NCBI GenBank assembly: GCA_934702115.1
Contig: CAKUYF010000033.1
Location: forward strand, 1 to 8,465
Source of the DNA: an uncultured Eubacteriales bacterium
Lineage (GTDB): Bacteria; Bacillota; Clostridia; Oscillospirales; Acutalibacteraceae
Reading direction: 5' to 3'
Length of the DNA stretch: 8,465 nucleotides
The notes under the pieces are model-generated. The model worked only from the letters and a program-made list of their open reading frames with translations, made no database searches and was not told the DNA's origin. Below, one piece after another: positions 1 through 6,162 of this stretch. Position 1 is the stretch's first letter; every line of letters starts with the position of its first letter. The position numbers and the translations under genes are program-made.

Positions 1-1044
1 CTTTGGAGATACGTCCAGTCTTTTTCTGTTGATTTTTTGCCTATAAAACGTAATCAGCACTGAGTATATAATAGTTACCAATACAATCAACATTCCCGGA
101 ACTACCAAAGTAGGAGCATACTGGTACATTTGAAAAAGATAACCTAACGAAAAAGAAGCAGTTAATCCGGTTGACACCACAGCACTTACAATCATTTGGC
201 ACAAAGTGGCTATATAACCCATACGGCTTGCAAGCTCACCTGCAGTATAATTTTTAAAAAAGCCTGTAGGTAGACTAAAAAGCCTTATCATTATTGCACT
301 GTTCACCGAAAGCGTTAATCTGCTTTGGAATCTACTCATCACTATACTCTTTGTAATCCCAACTAAGGTTTTACCGACAGTTATACCTAGAATAAAAAAT
401 GCTACCGGAAAAATTAAAGAATCTGAACCTGACGGGATTAATATATTATATATTATATTTGTTGTAAGCGGAGTAAGCATTCCCAATAATTGGAGTATTA
501 TTGTAGTAGCTAAAATAAAAATGACGTCCGCCTTGGAAATGTTTGAAAGCATAAATTTAATTAAATCTTTTATTTTAAGGGAAGTTAGAGGAAAAGATTT
601 ATAAAAACAAAATGCGTCTACTTTTAAATTTTTTGCATTATCTTTATTTATTTTGATTTTTTCCCCTTCTGAAGTTGTATAGGTATACCCAGACCATTTA
701 TCAGGAAGTATAGCTACAATATCTCCGTCATTAGTACCCCCCAGAAAACAACCTGTAGCATTCTTCCACCATTCTCCTTTAAGTTCTACTCTTCTTCTCA
801 TTGTATTGGAAGGTCTTAACATATATTCAAGTTGGGAATCTAAGCTTGTTATACTCTCAGGTATTTCCGGAATTTCTTTACCTAAATATCTAAGAATTTC
901 AGCCGCTGCACCTGTTGCTTGTTTAGACGCTTTCAAAGTATTTATACCTATTATTGAAAGTAAATCAGAGAACGCCCCTTGAAATATTCTTCCATCACTT
1001 TTACGTCTTTGTTCAATTTGACTTTCTAAAAAATCCTTATTCAT
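1..1044 (-). CDS. NHLM/NHLP bacteriocin export ABC transporter, peptidase-free subunit (3' end cut by window edge)
   Basis: This is the 5' part of a second ABC exporter subunit. The first 348 codons are visible, and the frame is still open at base 1. The ATG at 1044 has the ribosome site AGAAGGTGG about 8 nt upstream and lies 19 nt after the stop of the peptidase-ABC gene, so the two are co-transcribed. Residues 1-170 are soluble and lack the C39 Cys/His/Asp set. They contain the RVELKGEWWKNATG stretch (about 85-98) followed by a 'VAILPDKWSGYTY' segment, a pattern I recognise from the NHLM ABC2 family (TIGR03797-like). Hydrophobic segments at about 173-197, 209-232, 283-304 and 311-334 begin the ABC transmembrane domain. 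The coupling-type motif LPTGFFKNYTAGELASRM is at 258-275. The rest of the membrane domain and the ATPase domain lie outside the window. It probably forms a heterodimer with the neighbouring peptidase-ABC protein to export a leader-bearing peptide. Family assignment is from remembered motifs. Confidence 0.85.
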   Translation of the reverse strand, partial: MNKDFLESQIEQRRKSDGRIFQGAFSDLLSIIGINTLKASKQATGAAAEILRYLGKEIPEIPESITSLDSQLEYMLRPSNTMRRRVELKGEWWKNATGCFLGGTNDGDIVAILPDKWSGYTYTTSEGEKIKINKDNAKNLKVDAFCFYKSFPLTSLKIKDLIKFMLSNISKADVIFILATTIILQLLGMLTPLTTNIIYNILIPSGSDSLIFPVAFFILGITVGKTLVGITKSIVMSRFQSRLTLSVNSAIMIRLFSLPTGFFKNYTAGELASRMGYIATLCQMIVSAVVSTGLTASFSLGYLFQMYQYAPTLVVPGMLIVLVTIIYSVLITFYRQKINRKRLDVSPK

Positions 1045-1063
1045 TTAATTTTCCACCTTCTAA

Positions 1064-3214
1064 CTATTCAGTTATAACAAGTTCACGATATTTTCCGTCA
1101 TTAGCCATAAGCTCTTCATGTTTTCCGCGTTCTACCACTTTACCCTTATCTAAAACTATTATTTCATCACAGTCTCTGATGGTTGAAAGTCTGTGAGCTA
1201 TTACTATACATGTGCAACCTATACGGCGAATGTTTTCCATAACGGTCATTTCGGTCTTAGCATCAAGAGCTGAAGTCGCTTCATCAAGTATTATAACACT
1301 AGGTTCTTGAGCCAAAGCACGTGCTATTTCAATTCTTTGACATTGCCCTCCGGAGAAATCTTTTCCCCCTTCTTTTAATACATGATTGTATCCGTCGGGT
1401 CTGCTGACTATTGCTTCATGTATATCTGAGTCTTTAGCCGCCATCATCACGGTAAAGTCTTCTATAGAGTCGTCCCACATTTTAATATTATTTTTTATGG
1501 TATCATGAAACATAACTTTTTCTTGGTCTACAATCGCTACTGAACTATGAAATTGATAAGGATCTATTTCGTCTTTGGTTTTACCGTCAAAAGTGATTTC
1601 TCCACTCCACGGTTTATAAAGACCTGTTATAAGTTTTGCTACTGTTGATTTTCCACTTCCGCTTCCTCCTATTATTGCTACCCACGATCCCGGCTTAAGA
1701 GACATGCTAAAATTTTCAAGAAGCGGAGCACTTAAACGTCCATAACCAAAAGTAATATCTTTAAGTTCGACTGTACCCTTTAATTTCCTTTCAGATGCTT
1801 TAGAAGCTACCGCTGCAGTCTCAGTTACATCCGGCGGATAATCAAGTACGTCTTCCACACGTTCCATTTCGCATCTCATACTTACAAAATTGCTATATAT
1901 ATCTATTATATCACTTATAGGTGCTAAGAATCTTTCCAGAAAAGACTGAAAAGCCATTAGCATACCAATGGTAAATTGACCGTGCATAATTAAATAAACA
2001 CCTGAAAAAAGGAGTATTAAATCTGCAAGGGAATCTACAAATGAAGGAATAGCTCCAATGTATTGTGTAAATTTGGAAATAGCTACGTTATCATTATTTT
2101 GTTTAGAAAAAAATCCCGCCCATCTTTCAAAATATCCACTTTCTGCTCCTGTGGATTTTATTGTTTCAATCATTTCAAATCCTGTGTAGGTAACACTTAC
2201 CATTTTACCTTGATTCGATGCCGCGGCACGTTGAAAATTAAGCATTTTATTAGAAGTATACCTAGCAATTAACATGTTAAGAACTGTAGCACCTATTCCT
2301 ACTAATGTTAACACCCAACTCCACCTAATCATAAAGAATAGATAAAGAAACATAGACACTATTTTTATAAGCATCGGAGCCATTTTTTTTATTAAAGTCA
2401 GAGCAATACTTGCAGTAGACTCTTGCCGTGATACAATATCTCCAACGTAACGTTGAGAAAAGAAATCAAGGGGAAGCCTCAAAACATGCCACATGAATTT
2501 TGCACTTGATGTAATGGAAAATTTTCCTTCAATTTTAAGCCAATATACGGACTGTATAATTCCCACTAATACTTGAACCACTAAAACTACTACCATAATT
2601 GATAAGAAAGGATAAAACCATTCAGGATTCGAACCCGATAATAAATTATCTAAGAATATACGTCCAAAAATTGGGGACAAAAGTCCTATTAATGCTAAAG
2701 CTGAACTTACAAGCGTCGCTAAAATAAATGGTTTTAATGCACCTTTTAAGCACCTTTTAGCAAAGGTAAGGACACTTTTTTGTTTACCTTCGGGTTTAAA
2801 ATCTTCTGTAGGTACAAATGTTAAAGCGATACCTGTAAAAGATTGATCAAATTCTTCCAATGTAACCGTTACTCTCCCTCTGGCAGGATCGTTTATATAA
2901 ATTTTTCCTTTTGGAAAATCCACACCGCAAAGTACTACAAAATGATTGAAATTCCAATGAATAATTGCCGGAAGTGGTAAAGATTCCAAATTGGAAGGCT
3001 CTAATTTATATCCCGCAGCCTTAAATCCATAAGACCTTCCTGCATTTAGAATATTTTTAGCAATACTTCCATCTCTTGATACTCCACAGTCAGAACGTAC
3101 CTGAGTAAGAGGAATCCACTTTTTGTAGTACGCTGCTATCATACATAAACAAGCTGCCCCGCACTCCAAAGCTTCCATCTGCATTACAACAGGTACCTTA
3201 CATGTTTTACTCAC
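1064..3214 (-). CDS. NHLM/NHLP-type C39 peptidase-ABC exporter (bacteriocin processing and secretion)
   Basis: This 716-residue protein should cut a precursor peptide after a double-glycine-type leader on the inner membrane face and export the core with ATP. Residues 1-135 form a C39 cysteine peptidase with all key residues visible: oxyanion-hole Q12, catalytic C18 in LECGAA, H91 in NHFVVL and D109 in INDPA. A six-helix membrane domain follows at about 160-435, with hydrophobic stretches near 162-183, 203-224, 280-317 and 387-431. The ATPase domain spans about 480-716: Walker A GGSGSGKST at 516-524, Q-loop Q564, signature FSGGQ at 620-624, Walker B VIILDEATSALD at 640-651 and switch H674. The length is normal for this family. 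The start is GTG (base 3214), chosen because GAGGTG lies 6 nt upstream; in-frame ATGs at residues 11 and 13 would damage the peptidase motif. The gene starts 17 nt after the HlyD-like gene. The KVPVVMQMEALECGAA opening is typical of NHLM ABC1 (TIGR03796-like). Confidence 0.95.
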   Translation of the reverse strand: MSKTCKVPVVMQMEALECGAACLCMIAAYYKKWIPLTQVRSDCGVSRDGSIAKNILNAGRSYGFKAAGYKLEPSNLESLPLPAIIHWNFNHFVVLCGVDFPKGKIYINDPARGRVTVTLEEFDQSFTGIALTFVPTEDFKPEGKQKSVLTFAKRCLKGALKPFILATLVSSALALIGLLSPIFGRIFLDNLLSGSNPEWFYPFLSIMVVVLVVQVLVGIIQSVYWLKIEGKFSITSSAKFMWHVLRLPLDFFSQRYVGDIVSRQESTASIALTLIKKMAPMLIKIVSMFLYLFFMIRWSWVLTLVGIGATVLNMLIARYTSNKMLNFQRAAASNQGKMVSVTYTGFEMIETIKSTGAESGYFERWAGFFSKQNNDNVAISKFTQYIGAIPSFVDSLADLILLFSGVYLIMHGQFTIGMLMAFQSFLERFLAPISDIIDIYSNFVSMRCEMERVEDVLDYPPDVTETAAVASKASERKLKGTVELKDITFGYGRLSAPLLENFSMSLKPGSWVAIIGGSGSGKSTVAKLITGLYKPWSGEITFDGKTKDEIDPYQFHSSVAIVDQEKVMFHDTIKNNIKMWDDSIEDFTVMMAAKDSDIHEAIVSRPDGYNHVLKEGGKDFSGGQCQRIEIARALAQEPSVIILDEATSALDAKTEMTVMENIRRIGCTCIVIAHRLSTIRDCDEIIVLDKGKVVERGKHEELMANDGKYRELVITE

Positions 3215-3220
3215 TTAACT

Positions 3221-3226
3221 CACCTC
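3221..3226 (-). promoter_or_regulatory. Shine-Dalgarno GAGGTG that fixes the GTG start of the peptidase-ABC gene
   Basis: On the minus strand GAGGTG ends 6 nt before the GTG at 3214-3212. It lies entirely within the 17-nt gap after the stop of the HlyD-like gene. No equally good site precedes the nearby in-frame ATG codons. Confidence 0.75.
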
Positions 3227-3231
3227 AATGA

Positions 3232-3816
3232 TCATTTATTAAATATTAGCTCATATGGTCTCGTTCCCCCTACAATTGCCGAAACAGAACATAAAGTTCC
3301 TTCCATTACCTCTATATCTTTTCCGGAATCACTTGACCATGAACCCATAGAAAGCTCTACTTCCACAACATTTCCTCCACTAGCTGCCTGACTGAGCACC
3401 GGATAAACCACTTGAGGCTCTGCAAAATTGCTAGCTAAGTATTCTGTTGTAACTATCTTAGAACCTATTGAAATTATTTTTCCGTTTATATATCCAAATT
3501 GCTCACGGTCAGCATAGTCGGGTGAAATCTGTACTTCCATACCTTCCGAAAGCCGTTTACTAGTCCCGATAGGAACATAACAGTATACTCTTTCATTACC
3601 ATCTAAATTAGTAGCTACTACTCCTTGAATTGCAACAGATTTAGGAATGACCCCCGCAAATATCCATACCATTCCTGCAATCAAAATACTAAACACTCCA
3701 ATGAGCATAATTATAAGACTTGGATTGGTTACCTTTATATACTCATTAAGCTGATCAGGTGAAGACACTCTTTCCAATGTACTTTTTCTAAATAAACTTC
3801 CTTCAGTCTCAGACAT
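3232..3816 (-). CDS. Short HlyD-like NHLM/NHLP bacteriocin system secretion protein
   Basis: This 194-residue membrane-anchored accessory protein belongs to the peptide exporter and is the first gene of its operon. The N-terminus FRKSTLERVSSPDQLNEYIK (9-28) is the characteristic cytoplasmic opening of NHLM HlyD proteins. One membrane helix follows at about 33-56, so most of the protein should sit outside the membrane. The rest resembles the HlyD beta-barrel part: 'GMEVQISPDYADREQFGYINGKIISIG' spans about 92-118, and a final strand motif 'EGTLCSVSAIVGGTRPYELIF' about 172-192. The lipoyl domain and the long coiled-coil hairpin of ordinary HlyD adaptors are absent. Residues 66-84 run almost directly from the first strand into the barrel. 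The reading frame is intact, so this looks like a natural short form rather than a broken gene. The start ATG has AGAAGG 8 nt upstream. In a single-membrane cell no bridge to an outer-membrane channel would be needed, which fits the reduction. Confidence 0.85.
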   Translation of the reverse strand: MSETEGSLFRKSTLERVSSPDQLNEYIKVTNPSLIIMLIGVFSILIAGMVWIFAGVIPKSVAIQGVVATNLDGNERVYCYVPIGTSKRLSEGMEVQISPDYADREQFGYINGKIISIGSKIVTTEYLASNFAEPQVVYPVLSQAASGGNVVEVELSMGSWSSDSGKDIEVMEGTLCSVSAIVGGTRPYELIFNK

Positions 3817-3849
3817 TTTTTCGACCTTCTTTCAAATTATTTTTTTGTA

Positions 3850-3888
3850 AAAATAAAGACAAAAAGCAGAACAGCAAAGCTTTATTTT
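3850..3888 (-). promoter_or_regulatory. Stem-loop in the leader of the NHLM operon (weak)
   Basis: AAAATAAAG (3888-3880) and CTTTATTTT (3858-3850) form a perfect 9-bp inverted repeat around a 21-nt loop. It lies within the predicted transcript, starting about 2 nt from its expected 5' end. It has only one G-C pair, so it may be a chance product of the AT-rich DNA. It could protect the 5' end or act as a weak attenuator. No riboswitch class is recognisable. Confidence 0.3.
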
Positions 3889-3896
3889 ATATATAA

Positions 3897-3925
3897 ATAA
3901 TAAATTTATTTATAATTTAAGTCAA
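3897..3925 (-). promoter_or_regulatory. Sigma-70/SigA-type promoter of the NHLM export operon
   Basis: On the minus strand, -35 TTGACT (3925-3920) and -10 TATTAT (3902-3897) are separated by exactly 17 bp. Each hexamer has one mismatch to consensus. The DNA just upstream is A/T-tract rich, like an UP element. Transcription should start near 3890, giving a leader of about 74 nt before the HlyD-like ATG. The promoter lies downstream of the V-ATPase terminator, so the export operon can be expressed independently. No clear operator was found. Confidence 0.75.
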
Positions 3926-3961
3926 GAACTTTTTTGCTTTTAAATAAAAATTTTATATTTC

Positions 3962-4004
3962 AAAACACAAAAAACAGATATTTTAATAAAAATATCCATT
4001 TTTT
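3962..4004 (-). terminator. Rho-independent terminator of the V-ATPase operon
   Basis: About 10 nt after the D-subunit stop, the minus strand has an A-tract, GGATATTTT, a TATT loop, then AAAATATC followed by TGTTTTTT. The core stem GATATTTT/AAAATATC is a perfect 8 bp. With two G-T wobbles and the flanking A and T tracts it extends to about 16 bp. The T-run at 3974-3969, and further Ts at 3965-3962, fit an intrinsic terminator. The stem has very few G-C pairs, so efficiency is uncertain and some read-through into the NHLM operon is possible. Confidence 0.65.
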
Positions 4005-4014
4005 AATTTCAAGT

Positions 4015-4626
4015 TTATTTTTTAGAATTCTTTATAACCTTAAGCCTTGAAAACTCTTCTCGTTCCTTTTCTTCTAAAGCTTCAGTAATGGAACTTATTA
4101 TACTTTCAAATCTAGGTATCATAATATTTTTCAGTGCATTGGCACGTTTCTGAGTCTTTTTTATTGCATTTGCTAAAAGATATGCACTGCTCTCCACTTC
4201 CGCCAGCTTAACTGTAAGACGTCTTACCTCACGAAAACAAGCATAGGCTTTATCGAGATCCGAATTAGAGTTGAAAAGTCCAAAAGGTATGTCAATGTTT
4301 TCCCTATCGGTAAACTGAATTATGGGAATTTCTACTCCCATTACGCTTCTAAAAGATAATTCGAGTCTTGATTCTGTAGGTACGGCTAATGACAGCTCTT
4401 CACATACTCCTAAAGCAATATTAGCTTTATGAAGCATATCAAAAGCTTTAGCATATATTTTATCAATATTTTCTTGTATTTCCTCTGCTCTTTCAATAAG
4501 AGATGTCATTTCACGAATTAAAATATTTCTCTTTCTATCCAAAAGCTCAAATCCAAGCTTAGAAAGATTGTAAGATTTTTTCGCTGCCATTAAATTTCCT
4601 TTGGTTGGAGCCATTTGATTAAACAC
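4015..4626 (-). CDS. atpD: V-type ATPase subunit D (central rotor shaft)
   Basis: This 203-residue protein (NtpD type) forms the coiled-coil axle that rotates inside the A3B3 head and couples it to the membrane ring. Conserved family features are visible: the N-terminal APTKGNLM segment (6-13), a GFELLDRKRNILI helix (25-37), MGVEIP (96-101), and the C-terminal KKTQKRANALKNIMIP (156-171) and LEEKEREEFSRLK (184-196). Long amphipathic helices occupy both ends, as expected, and the length is typical. The start is GTG at 4626, with AGGAGG 7 nt upstream. The alternative ATG four codons later (4614) would lie 19 nt from that site. It follows the B-subunit gene after 40 nt and is the last gene of the operon, with a terminator directly downstream. 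Confidence 0.96.
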   Translation of the reverse strand: MFNQMAPTKGNLMAAKKSYNLSKLGFELLDRKRNILIREMTSLIERAEEIQENIDKIYAKAFDMLHKANIALGVCEELSLAVPTESRLELSFRSVMGVEIPIIQFTDRENIDIPFGLFNSNSDLDKAYACFREVRRLTVKLAEVESSAYLLANAIKKTQKRANALKNIMIPRFESIISSITEALEEKEREEFSRLKVIKNSKK

Positions 4627-4633
4627 TGCTATA

Positions 4634-4639
4634 CCTCCT
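4634..4639 (-). promoter_or_regulatory. Shine-Dalgarno AGGAGG that fixes the GTG start of subunit D
   Basis: A perfect AGGAGG on the minus strand lies 7 nt before GTG at 4626-4624. This supports the GTG over the downstream ATG at 4614, and suggests that D has a strong translation start of its own. Confidence 0.8.
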
Positions 4640-4666
4640 TTCCGTTTGGTTTTTTCAAAATTTCAA

Positions 4667-6142
4667 TTATCTGTCATCATCCAATTCTTCTGCATCTTCA
4701 TCTTGATCACTGTTATCTTCTGAAATTCCCAGTAAATCTATTTTATTTTTGCGATTTAAAAGTTCTTTATCTTCAATATAAAATTTATCAAGTGTTTTAC
4801 TGCTTACTCTATCAAGTTCCTGACGTGGAAGTATTGAAAGAAGCTTCCATCCAAGATCAAGGCTAAATTCGATGGATCGATTCTCATTAAAGCTTTGGTT
4901 AATAAATCTTTTTTCAAAAGCTTTACCAAATTCTATATATAATTTATCTATAGCAGAAAGATCTTCTTCCCCGATAACCGAAGCTAACGCTCTGGCATCT
5001 TGCACTTTAGCATACGCTGCAAAAAGCTGATTTGCAAGTTCCGGATGGTCTTCACGAGTGAATCCTTCTCCTATACCATCTTTCATCAGACGTGACAACG
5101 AAGGTAAAATTGAAACCGGTGGGTAATAACCCTTTCTATCCATTTGTCTTTCAAGTACTATTTGACCTTCAGTAATATACCCCGTAAGATCCGGGATCGG
5201 ATGAGTTATATCGTCATTTGGCATTGTCAGAATAGGAAGCTGAGTAATAGATCCGGATTTTCCTTTAACAATTCCTGCTCTCTCATAAAGAGAAGCAAGG
5301 TCGGAATAGAGGTATCCCGGGTAGCCTTTTCTTCCGGGAATTTCTCCTTTTGAAGAGCTGAATTCTCTTAAAGCTTCGGCGTAGGAAGTCATATCGCTCA
5401 TTATAACAAGCACATGCATACCTAAATCAAATGCCAAATATTCCGCTGTAGTTAACGCACATCTTGGTGCTAAAATCCTTTCTATAACCGGGTCATTTGA
5501 AAGATTAAGATACATGACAACTCTTTCAATTACACCTGTTCTATCAAATTCACGTCTAAAATATTCCGCTACATCATTCTTTACACCCATAGCAGCAAAG
5601 ACGATTGCTAAGTTACCTTTTTGTCCTTCTGCAATTTTAGCTTGCCTAGCAATTTGAACTGCCAGTTCGTTATGCTTCATCCCGGATCCGGAAAAAATAG
5701 GCAATTTTTGACCTCTAATTAAAGTTGATAAAACATCAATAGAGGATATTCCGGTATTAATGTAGTTTTGAGGATATACACGCGATATGGGATTTATAGG
5801 AGTTCCATTTATATTTCTTCTTTTCTGGGGAAAAATTTTTCCTAATTTATCTATTGGTTCACCTGAACCATTAAAAACCCTGCCTAGTATTTCGGGAGAA
5901 AGAGAAATTTCCATTGGTCGACCCTTAAGCTTTACACTGGTATTTGAAAGCGAAAGAGCCCCCGTTCCTTGGAATACCTGGATGACTACCTTATCTCCTT
6001 CAATTTGAACTATTCTTCCTTTTCTAAAAGTACCGTTTTCAAGTTTTATATCTACTACTTCTTCATATGAAGCATTTTCTACTCCTTCAAGTACTATTAG
6101 TGATCCACTTATTTCTTTAAGTCCAACATAATTTATAACCAT
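4667..6142 (-). CDS. atpB: V-type ATPase subunit B (non-catalytic nucleotide-binding subunit)
   Basis: This 491-residue protein (NtpB type) alternates with subunit A in the A3B3 head. The N-terminal beta-barrel covers about 1-75. The nucleotide domain carries the degenerate B-type loop SGSGMKHNEL (151-160) in place of a true Walker A, then VFAAMGVKNDVAEYFRREF (181-199), IMSDMTSYAEALREFSS (247-263) and PGRKGYPGYLYSDLASLYER (269-288). The probable arginine finger is R351 in LPSLSRLMKDGIG, which would reach into the catalytic site of A. The C-terminal helical domain includes a KVQDARALASVIGEEDLS stretch (379-396) and ends near LLSILPRQELDRV (434-446). A tail of about 18 strongly acidic residues (474-491) extends past the usual end. 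The ATG at 6142 has AGGAGG 9 nt upstream and lies 20 nt after the A stop. Confidence 0.97.
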   Translation of the reverse strand: MVINYVGLKEISGSLIVLEGVENASYEEVVDIKLENGTFRKGRIVQIEGDKVVIQVFQGTGALSLSNTSVKLKGRPMEISLSPEILGRVFNGSGEPIDKLGKIFPQKRRNINGTPINPISRVYPQNYINTGISSIDVLSTLIRGQKLPIFSGSGMKHNELAVQIARQAKIAEGQKGNLAIVFAAMGVKNDVAEYFRREFDRTGVIERVVMYLNLSNDPVIERILAPRCALTTAEYLAFDLGMHVLVIMSDMTSYAEALREFSSSKGEIPGRKGYPGYLYSDLASLYERAGIVKGKSGSITQLPILTMPNDDITHPIPDLTGYITEGQIVLERQMDRKGYYPPVSILPSLSRLMKDGIGEGFTREDHPELANQLFAAYAKVQDARALASVIGEEDLSAIDKLYIEFGKAFEKRFINQSFNENRSIEFSLDLGWKLLSILPRQELDRVSSKTLDKFYIEDKELLNRKNKIDLLGISEDNSDQDEDAEELDDDR

Positions 6143-6151
6143 TTTATCCCA

Positions 6152-6157
6152 CCTCCT
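6152..6157 (-). promoter_or_regulatory. Shine-Dalgarno AGGAGG of subunit B
   Basis: A perfect AGGAGG lies 9 nt before the B-subunit ATG, inside the 20-nt A-B gap. It contrasts with the poorly placed site ahead of subunit A. Confidence 0.8.
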
Positions 6158-6162
6158 TGGTT

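Noticed and set aside
3232..3816. Short HlyD-like gene as a pseudogene
   Set aside because: It has a good ribosome site, its own promoter and a continuous frame with both conserved ends of the family present. No remnant of the missing domains is seen in other frames nearby.
3940..3999. A 19-codon minus-strand ORF in the intergenic strip that might be a small peptide or precursor
   Set aside because: It has no ribosome binding site, overlaps the terminator stem, and shows no leader or double-glycine motif.
4615..4866. Plus-strand ORF opposite the start of D and the end of B
   Set aside because: It is antisense to two certain genes and has no family resemblance, ribosome site or promoter. The other plus-strand ORFs (954-1196, 2063-2272, 5144-5353, 5787-6008, 7099-7299, 7292-7492, 7589-7774) were dropped for the same reasons.
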